Made by a program: the position numbers and the translations under genes
Notes under the pieces: generated by a model
Database searches by the model: none
What the model saw: only the letters and a program-made list of their open reading frames with translations
Told to the model about the DNA's origin: nothing
NCBI GenBank assembly: GCA_019347945.1
Contig: JAHWKK010000022.1
Coordinates: forward strand, 1 to 64,000
Length of the DNA: 64,000 nucleotides
Direction: 5' to 3'
Source: Acidobacteriota bacterium
GTDB taxonomy: Bacteria; Acidobacteriota; Thermoanaerobaculia; Gp7-AA8; JAHWKK01
Shown here: one piece after another, positions 44,829 to 54,405 of the stretch
How the letters are laid out: every line of letters begins with the position of its first letter
Numbering within the stretch: the stretch's first letter is position 1

Positions 44829-45814
44829 GTAAGACTCCTTTCTATCCGGTCGGCGCTCGTCTTCATTGCGTCTTTGAGCCGGGGCGGTGCAAAGCTGCAT
44901 TCGATGCCGTTTCTCACGAGCTGGTCGACGTCGGCTTTTCCGAGTCGTCCCGCTCGGATTGCTCGCCGTAGTTCGACCGTCGGATTCGTGCGGAAGAGAG
45001 TGGGATCGTCGGTGCCCAGCGTCACCTTCACACCGGCGTCGAGAAGTTGGCGGATGGGGTGAATTCCACTCACGACGCGGGTCAGGTAGTTGCTCGACAC
45101 GGCGAGATCGAGCGGAGTTCCGCTTCGCCGCACGAGGCCGAGAACCGAAGGGTCGTCGAGGCACCGGATGCCATGGGCGATCCGGTCGACCTGCAGGACC
45201 TCGATGGCGTACGCAACGTCCGATGCAGGACCCGTTTCGCCGGCGTGAACCGTCGTACGGAGTCCTGATGAACGTGTCCGCTCGTAAACGGGGACGAACT
45301 GGGAGAGCTCCACCGACTCCTCACCGCCGAGACCGAAACCGATCACCCGAGCCATGGGATGCCGTGAATGCAGGTCGAGTACCTCCATCGCTGCCGACGC
45401 ACCCCACTGGCGCACCGAGTCGAGTAGGATCGCGGTCGTTGCCCCACCGGACCGCTCACCTTCCTCGAATCCTTTTTCCAGTGCGTCCATGACCTCATTC
45501 CACGGAACGCCCCAGCGGTGATAGATCAGCGGAGATGCATAGACTTCTGCGTAAGCGACTCCGTGCGCGCCGAGCATCATTGAAAGTGCTCGAGACGTCC
45601 GCATGAGCGCTTCGGGGGAACAGAGGAGCCGGCACATTGACCGGACGGCGGCGAGAAACTCCGGGAAGTCCGGATATCGGAACCGGCGCTGGATGGATCG
45701 AGGGGTCTCTCGTCCCCAGTCATGGTTTTGCTCTCGCGAGCTCGCCAGCAGATCCTCGACGGGCATCGACCCCTCGATATGGACGTGAAGATCGGTGAGG
45801 AGATGGGCGTTCAC
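44825..45814 (-). CDS. Adenosine deaminase family protein
   Basis: A 329-residue zinc hydrolase that probably deaminates adenosine or a related purine to inosine. The zinc ligands and catalytic residues are present: H10-x-H12 in [20 protein letters not shown] and L-G-T-D-D-P-T. The E of H-A-G-E is the proton donor. The GTG at 45814 is the start; it overlaps the upstream RDD stop by four bases (GTGA). Alternative substrates such as adenine or aminodeoxyfutalosine are possible; the sequence does not separate them. Members of the ADD family all share these motifs. Confidence 0.88.
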   Translation of the reverse strand: MNAHLLTDLHVHIEGSMPVEDLLASSREQNHDWGRETPRSIQRRFRYPDFPEFLAAVRSMCRLLCSPEALMRTSRALSMMLGAHGVAYAEVYASPLIYHRWGVPWNEVMDALEKGFEEGERSGGATTAILLDSVRQWGASAAMEVLDLHSRHPMARVIGFGLGGEESVELSQFVPVYERTRSSGLRTTVHAGETGPASDVAYAIEVLQVDRIAHGIRCLDDPSVLGLVRRSGTPLDLAVSSNYLTRVVSGIHPIRQLLDAGVKVTLGTDDPTLFRTNPTVELRRAIRAGRLGKADVDQLVRNGIECSFAPPRLKDAMKTSADRIERSLT

Positions 45815-46254
45815 TCCTCGGTTACCGTCGTTCGAGCGATCAGGTCTCCGAGCCTTCGCGACTTCGACGTCGAGACCACCAGAAGTATCTCGATCAGAAT
45901 GACGCCTGGGACCAGCAGCGGAACATTCCGAACGATGCTCCGAAGAAAACTGCATGGTCGGCCGGAGGAGGTGTGGAGGGAAAGACCGAGAAGGCGTTTC
46001 CCGGGCGAGCGTCCCCGCCAGCCGTCTCGAATCAGGAGTATGAGGACGAGAACCCCGACGGTCGACCACCAGATTGCAGTGAGGACTTTCGGCTCGGACC
46101 CGAGAAGGAGAGCGACCAGGCTGCCGATCGAACCGGGGATGATCATCAGAAGGCTTCCCCCCAGCGCATCCCCCAGGAGCGCGCCTGCACGAAGCAGCAG
46201 GTAGTGCGATCGTTGGATCCGGGGGGTCGTAATGGAAGCTTCGCGGACGGTCAC
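45811..46254 (-). CDS. Short RDD-family membrane protein
   Basis: A 147-residue RDD-like protein with three membrane helices. The blocks are L-R-A-G-A-L-L-G-D-A, then D-G-W-R-G-R-S-P-G-K-R-L-L-G-L and S-R-R-L-G-D-L-I-A-R-T-T-V-T. The R-D pair of the first block is R-A-G-A-L-L-G-D, as in other members. It precedes and overlaps the adenosine deaminase gene (GTGA). An ATG start is used. Function unknown. It reads away from bamA with 243 bases between, presumably containing two promoters. Confidence 0.82.
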   Translation of the reverse strand: MTVREASITTPRIQRSHYLLLRAGALLGDALGGSLLMIIPGSIGSLVALLLGSEPKVLTAIWWSTVGVLVLILLIRDGWRGRSPGKRLLGLSLHTSSGRPCSFLRSIVRNVPLLVPGVILIEILLVVSTSKSRRLGDLIARTTVTEE

Positions 46255-46497
46255 GGGCTTAGTCTAGCGGGTTGGAGGCGGAGGGTTGGCTAAGGAAAAG
46301 GGGGTCCGGGGCCGCATCCGGGATCTCGAGCGCTTCGGGCGAGGCGAACGAGGGGGAGGGAGCCCGGAATCGGATGCGACCGGCGATCGTTTGCAACGGA
46401 GCCGGTGATACGAAACCCCGACTGGTGCTGATTCGTCCCAGAAGTTACCGGGGGCCATCCCTGCGGCAGATCGCCCCTCGTTTCCGGAAAACTCCAA

Positions 46498-48885
46498 ATG
46501 ATCAAGAGACTCGTCCTACTCGCCTTCGTCCTTCTCGTCGCCGTAGAGGCTTTGCCGCAGACATCGCTCGACGAGCTCAAGGGGCTGCCAATCGATTCCG
46601 TCGAAGTCGTTGGAAACGATGGCGTTGCCACGGACACCATCCGAGTCTACCTCTCGGCCTATCCCGGTGACCCGTTCATGCCGGAGATGATTCAGGACAA
46701 CTTCACCAACCTCTGGCAGACCGGCCTTTTCGACGACATCCGCGTGGAAGCGGAAAAGGGGCCGGGGGGCGGAGTGATTCTTCGGATCCATGTGGTGGAG
46801 CGTCCGCGGATTGGAGGCGTCGAATTCAGAGGCAACAAGGACATCAAGACGTCCGATCTGCAGGAGGCGCTCGATCGCGATCGGGTCAGCATTCACGTTG
46901 GAAGTACCGTCGAGCAGACTCTGATCCGGCGGGCCGAGGAGACGATCCGTTCGATTTACGCGCAGGCGGGACAGGAAGGAATCGAGGTCACCGCGGAGCT
47001 CGAGGAGATGACGCTTCCCGGCGAGCGCCGCCTGGTCTTCAACATCAACGAGGGGCTCAAGGCTCGCGTCGCGAGGATCGAGTTCGAGGGCAACGATCGG
47101 TTTTCGGACCGAAGGCTCCGTCGGGCGATGGAAGAGGTGAAAAAGCACAACCTCTACACCTGGATCCGGAAAAAGAATCTTTACACTCCCTCACGGCTCG
47201 AAGCCGACCTCGAGAACATCCGGAACTTCTATCGGGACTACGGCTACAAGGACGTCCAGCTCGGCGAGCCTCAGATCGTCACGCTGCCGGGTCGGAAACC
47301 GCGAGTTCGCATCACGATCCCGGTGACGGAGGGCGAAGTTCACACATTCGGATCCGTTTCGATGGAGGGTGAGACGGTGTTCGAGGAAGATACCCTTCTC
47401 GGGACGTGGCCCCTTCAGGAGGGTGACGTTCTGCAGCGCCGGCCGATAGAGGCGAGGATCGATTTCATCGAGGAGCTCTATCAGCGACGGGGCTACATCT
47501 ACTCATACGTCGATACCGAGTACATCGAGCTCGACGACAACGTCGTCGACGTGAAGCTGAATGTGTTCGAAGGCGAGCAGTTCCGTCTCGGACGTCTCGA
47601 ATTTCGCGGCAACAACGTGACCAAGGACAAGGTCCTTCGCCGGGAGATCTACCTCGACGAGGGAGACGTCATGGACATGGAGACGTTCAAGCTCAGCCTC
47701 TACAAGCTCGGCCAGCTCGGTTACTTCAAGGTGACCGACAACCCGGAGTTCCAGGTGAACCCGGAGGACAAGACGGTCGACGTCGTCGTTCGCGGCAAGG
47801 AAGAGGGAAAGAACGACATCCAGTTCGGTGGCGGATACTCCGAACAGTACGGTTTCTTCTACCAGCTCCAGTATGCGACCAGAAATTTTCTCGGTGAGGG
47901 GGAATCGGTCGGCGTGAGCATGCAGCAGGGTGCCAGGCGGGATTACTTCAGCCTCTCCTACGCCGATCCGTGGTTCCTCGATCGTCCGCAGTCGTTCGGC
48001 GTTTCGCTCTTCAACAGCCAGAGCAACTATCCGCAGATCGTCGGCATCGACGCCGAATCGGTTGGTGGCTCGGTGGTCTACGGTTTCCGTCTCGACCGGT
48101 TCGAGAGCGTCAGCCTTCTCTACGGATATCAGGACACCGAGCAGATCGTCACGCTGCAGGCGATTCCCGATCGAGAAGGCAATGTTCCGGTCGCGTCGGT
48201 TCTGGACCGCCAGTTCACCACATCCGCGATCGTTCCACAGTATCGATACGACTCCCGGAACGATCCCTACGACAGCACGCGGGGCTCGAAGATCTCACTT
48301 TCGCTCGCATACAACGGTGGGCCGCTCGGTGGAACCATCGACATGATCAAGCCGGTGCTCAACACATCCCGGTTCCATCCTCTGACCCCAAAGAGCTCGC
48401 TCAGTGGCAACTTCGAGATCGGCCAGATTTTCCCGTTTGACGACGATACCTGTCTGCATGACTTCAGCAACCTGACGTCCTCGACCGAGCTCTGCGTTCC
48501 TCAGACCGAGCGCTTCTTCCTCGGGGGCGAGCAGTCGATTCGGGGCTTCAGGTCCTACTCCATCGGACCGAGAGAAGACGTGGACGGCGACGGAGACCTC
48601 GACGCGGCCGGCGGATACAAGTACACGAGCATGAATGTCGAATACGTGTACAAGGTCAATGATCCGATCCGGTTCGTATTGTGGGCGGATGCGGGACAGG
48701 CATACGGCCACGAGCAGGATTGGGATCTCGATCAGCTGCGTTACTCCACGGGTCTGGAGCTGCGAGTCTTCCTCCCCGTGTTCCAGTTCCCCCTCAGGTT
48801 CATCTACGCGTTCAATCCCGATGAGCGGCCCGGCGACGACGACATCTTCGAGTCGTTCCGGTTCACGTTGGGGAATACGTTCTGA
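46498..48885 (+). CDS. bamA: Outer-membrane protein assembly factor BamA
   Basis: A 795-residue Omp85 protein that inserts beta-barrel proteins into the outer membrane. A signal peptide (about 1-20) is followed by five POTRA repeats (about 24-420; e.g. I-D-S-V-E-V-V-G-N-D, I-G-G-V-E-F-R-G-N, V-A-R-I-E-F-E-G-N, F-G-S-V-S-M-E-G-E, L-G-R-L-E-F-R-G-N). The C-terminal 16-strand barrel has the lock motif F-F-L-G-G-E-Q-S-I-R-G-F and the closing strand F-R-F-T-L-G-N-T-F. Length is normal. It leads the lipid A gene set (ompH, lpxD, fabZ, lpxA), an arrangement common in many diderms. The presence of this operon shows that the organism has an outer membrane with LPS-type lipid. Confidence 0.97.
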   Translation: MIKRLVLLAFVLLVAVEALPQTSLDELKGLPIDSVEVVGNDGVATDTIRVYLSAYPGDPFMPEMIQDNFTNLWQTGLFDDIRVEAEKGPGGGVILRIHVVERPRIGGVEFRGNKDIKTSDLQEALDRDRVSIHVGSTVEQTLIRRAEETIRSIYAQAGQEGIEVTAELEEMTLPGERRLVFNINEGLKARVARIEFEGNDRFSDRRLRRAMEEVKKHNLYTWIRKKNLYTPSRLEADLENIRNFYRDYGYKDVQLGEPQIVTLPGRKPRVRITIPVTEGEVHTFGSVSMEGETVFEEDTLLGTWPLQEGDVLQRRPIEARIDFIEELYQRRGYIYSYVDTEYIELDDNVVDVKLNVFEGEQFRLGRLEFRGNNVTKDKVLRREIYLDEGDVMDMETFKLSLYKLGQLGYFKVTDNPEFQVNPEDKTVDVVVRGKEEGKNDIQFGGGYSEQYGFFYQLQYATRNFLGEGESVGVSMQQGARRDYFSLSYADPWFLDRPQSFGVSLFNSQSNYPQIVGIDAESVGGSVVYGFRLDRFESVSLLYGYQDTEQIVTLQAIPDREGNVPVASVLDRQFTTSAIVPQYRYDSRNDPYDSTRGSKISLSLAYNGGPLGGTIDMIKPVLNTSRFHPLTPKSSLSGNFEIGQIFPFDDDTCLHDFSNLTSSTELCVPQTERFFLGGEQSIRGFRSYSIGPREDVDGDGDLDAAGGYKYTSMNVEYVYKVNDPIRFVLWADAGQAYGHEQDWDLDQLRYSTGLELRVFLPVFQFPLRFIYAFNPDERPGDDDIFESFRFTLGNTF

Positions 48886-48939
48886 TTGACTGGCACTTTC
48901 GAAAATTTGCTTCACTCCGGTGAAGCGTAAGGAGATCAC

Positions 48940-49458
48940 ATGAAGAAACTCACATTAGCGTTTTTTGTATTGATGCTGGCGATTCCGGCAATCGCCCAGG
49001 CTCCCTCTCGCATCGCGGTCATCGACGTCAATCGGGTGCTTGCGGAATCGGCGGCTGGCAAGGCCGCGTATGCCGCCCTGCAGAACGTCCAGAAGGGGCA
49101 TGTCGCGAAGATCCAGGCAATGGAAGAGGAAATCACGAGACTCGAGGCGGACTATCAGCAGAAACGTCTTTCACTGAGCGAGGACAATCTCGCGGCCGTC
49201 GAGAAGCAGATCGCCGACAAGAGAGTCGCGCTCCAGCGCTATGGTCAGGACGCCGAGCGGGACCTGCAGGCTCAGCGCGCCCAGACCCTGAAAACCCTCA
49301 ACGACAGGATCATGCCTCTGGTCGAGGAGGTCGGCAAGGAGATGGGCTTTGCCGTGATCTTCAACAAATACGAGTCGGGACTCGTCTATGCGTCCGACGC
49401 GGTCGACATCACCAATGTGATCGTTCAGCGAGTGGACCAGATGGGCCAGGCGAACTGA
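48940..49458 (+). CDS. OmpH/Skp-like periplasmic chaperone
   Basis: A 172-residue periplasmic chaperone of the Skp/OmpH family, which holds unfolded outer-membrane proteins on the way to BamA. A signal peptide ends in A-I-A-Q-A, the opening I-A-V-I-D-V-N-R-V-L-A-E-S is the family signature, and a long charged helical region (about 45-130) forms the tentacle coiled coil. Its position after bamA is standard. A hairpin followed by a T-rich stretch lies 26 bases after the stop, before lpxD, and may reduce expression of the downstream lipid A genes. Confidence 0.93.
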   Translation: MKKLTLAFFVLMLAIPAIAQAPSRIAVIDVNRVLAESAAGKAAYAALQNVQKGHVAKIQAMEEEITRLEADYQQKRLSLSEDNLAAVEKQIADKRVALQRYGQDAERDLQAQRAQTLKTLNDRIMPLVEEVGKEMGFAVIFNKYESGLVYASDAVDITNVIVQRVDQMGQAN

Positions 49459-49484
49459 CGCGAAACAGCAGATGATCCATCGAG

Positions 49485-49515
49485 CGCCCCGGTATTTCCG
49501 GGGCGTTCTCATTTG
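49485..49515 (+). terminator. Hairpin/terminator-like element between ompH and lpxD
   Basis: CGCCCCGG (49485-49492) pairs with CCGGGGCG (49498-49505), with a five-base loop TATTT, followed by TTCTCATTT. The stem is strong but the T tract is interrupted, so it probably works as a partial terminator or an RNA-stability element inside the operon. Confidence 0.75.
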
Positions 49516-49558
49516 TATGTGCCGTCGCTGAGCGCTCACCCGATAGAATGCCGCAGTG

Positions 49559-50575
49559 ATGGGTCTTCCGACAGTCAGAATGATCTGCGAGCTCGTCGGG
49601 GGCGAGTCGAGGATCGACCCTGCAATGGAGATCCGATCCGTCCGCTCTCTCGAGACTGCCGACACGAACGATCTTTCGTTCCTCGGTAGCGGCGTAAACG
49701 TGAAGAGAGCCGAGAGCTCGCGTGCGGGTGCGATCCTGGTGGATCGGAGCCTCGACGGGGACGACTCCCGCTGGATCAAAGTCGACGAGCCCGGGTACGC
49801 GCTTGCCCGGGTTCTTCAGGAATGGTTCGTCACCGATTACGCACCAACGGGTCGCTCCGATCTCGCGTCGGTGGCGGCCTCCGCGGACATCGGGCGAGGT
49901 GCACGAATCGGAGCGTGGGTCCGGATCGGCGAGGATGCCGTGATCGGCGAGGACGTGATCATTCATGAGCGGTGCAGCGTCGGACGGGGAAGTGCCGTCG
50001 GCGCGGGATCGGTCCTCCATCCCGGAGTCACGATCTATCCGGGTGTGACGATCGGCCAGAAGTGCGTCATCCATTCGGGCGCCGTCATCGGTGCCGACGG
50101 CTTCGGTTTCGTCACCCACAAGGGAACGCATCACAAGATTCCGCAGATCGGCGCCGTCATCATCGGCAACGACGTCGAGATCGGGGCGAATACGACCATC
50201 GACCGGGGCGCTCTCGAAGATACCGTCGTCGGTGATGGAACCAAGATCGACAACCTCGTCATGATCGCGCACAACGTGAAAATCGGGAAACATTGCTTTC
50301 TCGCCGCGGAAGTCGGAATCGCCGGCTCGACCGAGATCGGCGACTACTGTGCATTCGGCGGGCGGGCTGGCGCTTACGGGCATCTGAAGATCGGCTCCCG
50401 CGTTCAGGTTGCCGCCGTATCGGTCGTGACCAGGGATGTGGATGGCCCGATCACGCTGTCGGGGACTCCGGCAAGACCGTTGCGGGAGTACCTGCGGAAG
50501 GAGGCGCTCACGTGGCGGCTCACGAGTCTGTTCGACAGAGTCCGCAAGCTGGAGGGAGGAGGCGAAAGTGACTGA
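49559..50575 (+). CDS. lpxD: UDP-3-O-acylglucosamine N-acyltransferase LpxD
   Basis: A 338-residue LpxD, third enzyme of lipid A synthesis, adding the N-linked hydroxyacyl chain from acyl-ACP. The N-terminal uridine-binding domain (about 1-100) is followed by the left-handed beta-helix of hexapeptide repeats ([19 protein letters not shown]) and the active-site G-A-D-G-F-G-F-V and I-A-H-N-V segments. The C-terminal helix E-Y-L-R-K-E-A is normal. GTG at 49556 or ATG at 49559 are both possible; I chose the ATG. The stop overlaps the fabZ GTG by eight bases. Confidence 0.96.
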   Translation: MGLPTVRMICELVGGESRIDPAMEIRSVRSLETADTNDLSFLGSGVNVKRAESSRAGAILVDRSLDGDDSRWIKVDEPGYALARVLQEWFVTDYAPTGRSDLASVAASADIGRGARIGAWVRIGEDAVIGEDVIIHERCSVGRGSAVGAGSVLHPGVTIYPGVTIGQKCVIHSGAVIGADGFGFVTHKGTHHKIPQIGAVIIGNDVEIGANTTIDRGALEDTVVGDGTKIDNLVMIAHNVKIGKHCFLAAEVGIAGSTEIGDYCAFGGRAGAYGHLKIGSRVQVAAVSVVTRDVDGPITLSGTPARPLREYLRKEALTWRLTSLFDRVRKLEGGGESD

Positions 50576-51038
50576 GAAGACCGAGTTTTCCGACAAGCCG
50601 ACGTTGAACATTCAGGACATCCTGAAGCTGCTCCCCCACCGATATCCATTCCTCCTGGTCGACCGAATCGTCGAATGGGAACAGGACACGAGGATCGTGG
50701 GGCTGAAAAACGTAACGGCGAACGAGCCCTACTTCACCGGACATTTCCCCGGTGCTCCGGTGATGCCCGGCGTTCTGATTGTCGAGGCGATGGCACAGGT
50801 AGGCGCACTGTTGTTTCTCAAGGACATGCCGGACAGAGGGAGCAAGCTCTTCTATTTCGGCGGCATCGACCGGGCGCGGTTCCGGAAGCCCGTCGTTCCG
50901 GGAGACCAGCTGATCCTCGAGCTTACCGTGTTGAAGCGCCGATCGAACATGTGCAAGTACAGCGGTGTAGCAAAGGTCGGAGACGCAGTGGTCGCCGAGG
51001 CGGAGATCATGTCGGTGATGGCCGACAGACCGGAGTAG
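50568..51038 (+). CDS. fabZ: 3-hydroxyacyl-ACP dehydratase FabZ
   Basis: A 156-residue hot-dog dehydratase of fatty acid synthesis. Catalytic H59 in G-H-F-P-G-x-P-V-M-P-G-V-L and E73 in E-A-M-A-Q are present, after [12 protein letters not shown]. It uses hydroxyacyl-ACP in competition with LpxD and LpxA, so its placement between them is typical. The GTG at 50568 overlaps the lpxD stop by eight bases (GTGACTGA), which suggests coupled translation. The lpxA ATG follows five bases after its stop. Confidence 0.96.
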   Translation: MTEKTEFSDKPTLNIQDILKLLPHRYPFLLVDRIVEWEQDTRIVGLKNVTANEPYFTGHFPGAPVMPGVLIVEAMAQVGALLFLKDMPDRGSKLFYFGGIDRARFRKPVVPGDQLILELTVLKRRSNMCKYSGVAKVGDAVVAEAEIMSVMADRPE

Positions 51039-51043
51039 ATCGG

Positions 51044-51820
51044 ATGCCGGACATTCACCAGACCGCCTGGGTCGATTCGGGAGCGACGCTCGCAGACGAC
51101 GTCGTCGTAGGGGCATTTTCCGTCATCGGAAGCGGAGTCGCCATCGGCGAAGGAACGGAGATCGGACCGCATACCCGCATCCAGGGAAACACGACTATCG
51201 GAAAGCGCAACCGGATCTACGGCCAGAGCTCGATCGGTACGGACCCGCAGGATCTGAAGTTCGGCGGTGCGCCGACTCGACTCGAGATCGGCGATGAAAA
51301 CGTCATCCGCGAGTTCGTCACGATCAACCGAGGGACCGAGCACGGGGGCGGCCTCACCCGAGTCGGCAACTCGAACTTTCTGATGGCTTACGCTCACATC
51401 GCTCACGACTGTTTCATCGGGAATCATGTGATCTTCGCGAACGCGGGAACGCTCGCTGGGCATGTGACGGTCGAGGACCATGCCCTCGTCGGCGCATTCA
51501 CGATGATTCATCAGTTCTGCAGGATCGGAAAGTATGCGTTTACCGGCGGTGGAACGATCGCAACCCAGGATGTCCTTCCATTCGTCAAGACGGTCGGAGC
51601 CCGGCCCCCCAAAACTTACGGCGTGAACACGATCGGACTCGAGAGAAAGGGTTTCTCGAAGGACGTCATCGCGGCGATCCGACGCGCCTACAACATCATT
51701 CGAACGAGCGCGACCCTTCGCGAAGGAGTCGACAAAATTCATCAGGAGCTTCCGGACGTCGAGGAGGCTCGCTATCTGGCAGATTTCGCGACTGACGCGA
51801 AGCGAGGATTCATACGATGA
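51044..51820 (+). CDS. lpxA: UDP-N-acetylglucosamine acyltransferase LpxA
   Basis: A 258-residue LpxA, first enzyme of lipid A synthesis. The beta-helix repeats (I-H-Q-T-A-W-V-D-S-G-A and later) and the catalytic histidine in A-Y-A-H-I-A-H-D-C are visible, followed by G-N-H-V-I-F-A-N. The C-terminal helical region after residue 190 is normal. The start is M-P-D-I-H-Q-T-A. The following oxidoreductase overlaps the stop (ATGA), as in many lipid A operons, where it may act on the sugar of lipid A. The genes lpxB, lpxC and lpxI are not in the window. Confidence 0.96.
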   Translation: MPDIHQTAWVDSGATLADDVVVGAFSVIGSGVAIGEGTEIGPHTRIQGNTTIGKRNRIYGQSSIGTDPQDLKFGGAPTRLEIGDENVIREFVTINRGTEHGGGLTRVGNSNFLMAYAHIAHDCFIGNHVIFANAGTLAGHVTVEDHALVGAFTMIHQFCRIGKYAFTGGGTIATQDVLPFVKTVGARPPKTYGVNTIGLERKGFSKDVIAAIRRAYNIIRTSATLREGVDKIHQELPDVEEARYLADFATDAKRGFIR

Positions 51821-52758
51821 CCGAAAGGGTGCGGACCGGTGTGGTCGGAGTCGGCTACCTCGGAGGGCTTCATACACGCGTTCTCACGGAGATACCGGAG
51901 GTCGAGCTCGTCGGGTTCGTCGAACCGGATGATCGGCGCGCCGGGGAGATCGGGGAGAAGTTCGGCCTGCAGCGATTCGATTCGGTTGCGGCGATTGCCC
52001 CCGAGATCGAGGCATGCGTCGTCGCGACTCCGACGGTCGAACATCACCGCGTTTCGGTCGAGCTGCTCGAGGCGGGCGTCGACGTGATGATCGAAAAACC
52101 GATCACCGCAAGCCTCGAGGAGGCGAACGAGCTGATCGGAATCGCCGAATCGAACGGCCGGCTCATTCAGGTCGGTCACGTCGAGCGATACAACCCGGCG
52201 ATCGTTGCCGCCGCACCCGCCGTCAGCGAGCCCCGATACGTCGAAGCGCAGCGGATCGGCGTTTTTTCGGCACGCTCTCTCGACATCGACGTCCTTCTCG
52301 ATCTGATGATCCACGACATCCATCTCGTCTATTCGCTCATCGGCAAGCCGGTCGTCGAGATCAGGGCGATCGGGATCCCGGTTCTGACCGACAGAGTCGA
52401 CATGGCGAACGTCCGGCTCGAAATGGAGGGAGGCGCGGTCGCCAACCTCGTCGCCAGCCGTGTCGCCAACGACAAGATGAGGAAGTTCAGAATCTTCGGC
52501 AAGGATTCCTATGTGTCGGTCGACACGAAGGACCAGGACGCTCGCGGTTACAGGCTCCTGCGCGATGGGGACTCGAAAACGGTCGAGGTTCTCAACCTCG
52601 AGGTCGAGCGGAAGGAGCCGCTCAGGGCAGAGCTGGATGCGTTCATCGACTGCGTGCGCTCGCGCGAGAAGCCGCTCGTCGACGGACGGGATGGGATGGC
52701 CGCCCTCGAGCTCGCGCTCAGAATCGGTGAGGAGATCGAGCGTACGACGCCTGTTTAG
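51817..52758 (+). CDS. Gfo/Idh/MocA-family oxidoreductase, lipid A operon
   Basis: A 313-residue NAD(P)-dependent sugar dehydrogenase. The Rossmann motif is G-V-V-G-V-G-Y-L-G near the N-terminus, followed by E-K-P-I-T-A in the conserved active-site loop and a beta-rich C-terminal half with G-H-V-E-R-Y-N-P-A and D-L-M-I-H-D-I-H. Such genes are often found after lpxA. In some bacteria a related enzyme (GnnA) oxidises UDP-GlcNAc so that an aminotransferase can make the 2,3-diamino sugar of lipid A; no such aminotransferase gene adjoins it, so the substrate is open. The ATG overlaps the lpxA stop (ATGA), and the TAG stop is immediately followed by the heptamer array of cassette E. Confidence 0.88.
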   Translation: MTERVRTGVVGVGYLGGLHTRVLTEIPEVELVGFVEPDDRRAGEIGEKFGLQRFDSVAAIAPEIEACVVATPTVEHHRVSVELLEAGVDVMIEKPITASLEEANELIGIAESNGRLIQVGHVERYNPAIVAAAPAVSEPRYVEAQRIGVFSARSLDIDVLLDLMIHDIHLVYSLIGKPVVEIRAIGIPVLTDRVDMANVRLEMEGGAVANLVASRVANDKMRKFRIFGKDSYVSVDTKDQDARGYRLLRDGDSKTVEVLNLEVERKEPLRAELDAFIDCVRSREKPLVDGRDGMAALELALRIGEEIERTTPV

Positions 52759-53179
52759 AAGCAGGAATCAGGAATCAGGAGTCAGGAATCAGGGATCATG
52801 AATCAACTCTCAGCGATGGCGAAACCCTGATTCACGAGCCTGCCGCCAGATCCTTCGCCGTCCTCCGGCGGCTCCTAATGAAACGGCCACGAAATTTTTT
52901 GGACTTTGACCCTTTTGCGGCGCTTCGCTTGGGCTGATGTCCCAACCTGCAAGGTCCCTCGCTTGCCCACCCGACCGCCCGCTCGGGACGACGTCGGTTT
53001 GAGTATGGGGTGCGGAGTTTTGCGGGATCCGGTTTTCATTCCCGCTTCACCGGCGCAACGCGCCGGTCAATTGCTCAGGATGACGAGTGATCCATCTCCC
53101 ACGTTTTCACATTCTAAAATTTCTGGTTCCTGCTTCCTGGTTCCTGCCCCCTGATCCCTGATCCCTAATCCCTGCTTCT
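52759..53179. repeat. Repeat-bounded cassette E (CAGGAAT / TGATCCC heptamers)
   Basis: It lies between the convergent oxidoreductase and YbdG-like genes. The left array (52759-52806) starts at the base after the TAG stop: AAGCAGG, then CAGGAAT-type heptamers. The right array (about 53122-53179) holds reverse-complement units (TGGTTCC, TGATCCC) and ends in CCTGCTTCT. The interior is homologous, in reverse orientation, to the interior of cassette B over several hundred bases, including the 90-bp module (52915-53005), the GCGCCGG palindrome near 53050-53068 and an inverted GTCATCCTGAGC box near 53071-53083. Confidence 0.9.
52915..53005 (-). repeat. Dispersed 90-bp module, copy 2 (inverted)
   Basis: This is the reverse complement of the block at 10210-10298: ATACTCAAACCGACGTCGTC, then the G-rich tract, GGTTGGGACATCAGCCCAAG and GCGCCGCAA on the minus strand. 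Flanking sequence on both sides also matches cassette B, so the shared element in these two cassettes is longer than in cassette G. Confidence 0.85.
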
Positions 53180-54405
53180 CTCATCCTCTCGAAATCGTGA
53201 CCCGTCGGATTCTGGAAAACGCGGAGGCCGAATTCGGGCAGGATCGCGAGAAGGTGATCGAAGACGTCCGCCTGGATCGCTTCGTACTCCGCCCACGCGG
53301 TGGTCTTCGTGAAGACGTAGATCTCGAGAGGCAGACCATCGGAGCCCGGCTCGAGATGCCGGACCAGAAAGGTCATCGCGGAATGAACGTCGGGACGCTG
53401 CTGAAGATACTTGACGACATACGCGCGGAAAGTGCCGACATTCGTGAGGCGCCGCGCATTGGCGACGAGATCGGACTCGGTCAGGACCTTTTTATTGTAC
53501 TCCTCGAGCTCCGATCGCTTTCCTGCGATGTAGTCGCGCAGGAGGACGAAGCGTTCGAATCGCTCGATCTCGGCCTGATCGAGGAACCGGATCGAGCGCA
53601 TGTCGATGTGGATCGGACGCTTGATCCGCCGGCCGCCCGACTCCTGCATGCCGCGCCAGTTGCGGAACGACTCGTCGATCAGCTTGTAAGTCGGGATCGT
53701 CGTGATCGTCTTGTCCCAGTTCTGAACCTTGACCGTGTGGAGCGCGATGTCGATGACGTCGCCATCCGCGCCGTACTTCGGCATCTCGATCCAGTCGCCG
53801 ATCCGGACCATGTCGTTCGATGCGATCTGGATGCTGGCGACCAGTGAAAGGATCGTGTCGCGGAAGATCAGAAGAACGACCGCCGTCATCGCTCCGATTC
53901 CGGTGAGCAGATAGAGCGGCGAGCGATCGAGCACCAGCGCAATCGCGAACACGACTGCCATGATGAAGAGAAAGATCTTGGCGATCTGAAGGTAACCTTT
54001 GATTGGCCGCCCTCGTGACACCGGATACGACGAGTAGACCTCGTTGGTGGCGGTCAGGATCGCGCTGATCAGCATGACCACGACGAAGACCATCGCCGCC
54101 AGCATGACGTTGAGCAGACGGTCGATGGCCTCCGGGTCGATGCCCGGAAGCAACGGCAGTCCGAAGTGCAGAACGACCAGCGGCATCAGAGCTGCCGCAC
54201 GCCGCAGGACCTTCGGCTGGAGGAGCACGTCGTCCCAGCTGAATCGAGAGTTCCGGACCATGCTGGTCACGGCGCGGGTCAGGTACCTCCGGACGACGAA
54301 GTAACTGAGAGCCGCGGCGAGCAGCAGACTCGAGGTTCCGAGGAGCGTCGCCAGCGCAGGATGAGCCTCCAGCCACGCTGCGATGCGAGTCAGCGACTCA
54401 TTCAT
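53107..54405 (-). CDS. YbdG-like mechanosensitive channel (MscS family)
   Basis: A 432-residue MscS-superfamily protein with about five N-terminal helices, then the pore-like helix (L-T-G-I-G-A-M-T-A-V-V-L-L-I-F-R-D-T-I-L-S-L-V) and the beta domain V-R-I-G-D-W-I-E-M-P. The sequence pattern and the ending F-Q-N-P-T-G-H-D fit the YbdG group, osmotic-shock channels of the inner membrane. After E-R-M the reading frame runs into cassette E: the last ~25 residues (R-E-A-G-I-R-D-Q-G onward) are encoded by the heptamer array. The start at 54405 overlaps the metX stop by eight bases. Confidence 0.9.
   Translation of the reverse strand: MNESLTRIAAWLEAHPALATLLGTSSLLLAAALSYFVVRRYLTRAVTSMVRNSRFSWDDVLLQPKVLRRAAALMPLVVLHFGLPLLPGIDPEAIDRLLNVMLAAMVFVVVMLISAILTATNEVYSSYPVSRGRPIKGYLQIAKIFLFIMAVVFAIALVLDRSPLYLLTGIGAMTAVVLLIFRDTILSLVASIQIASNDMVRIGDWIEMPKYGADGDVIDIALHTVKVQNWDKTITTIPTYKLIDESFRNWRGMQESGGRRIKRPIHIDMRSIRFLDQAEIERFERFVLLRDYIAGKRSELEEYNKKVLTESDLVANARRLTNVGTFRAYVVKYLQQRPDVHSAMTFLVRHLEPGSDGLPLEIYVFTKTTAWAEYEAIQADVFDHLLAILPEFGLRVFQNPTGHDFERMREAGIRDQGSGGRNQEAGTRNFRM

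Noticed and set aside
52759-53179. Insertion sequence or MITE of a known family
   Set aside because: Inverted arms are present but made of tandem heptamers of different families, with no target duplication seen and no transposase in any frame.
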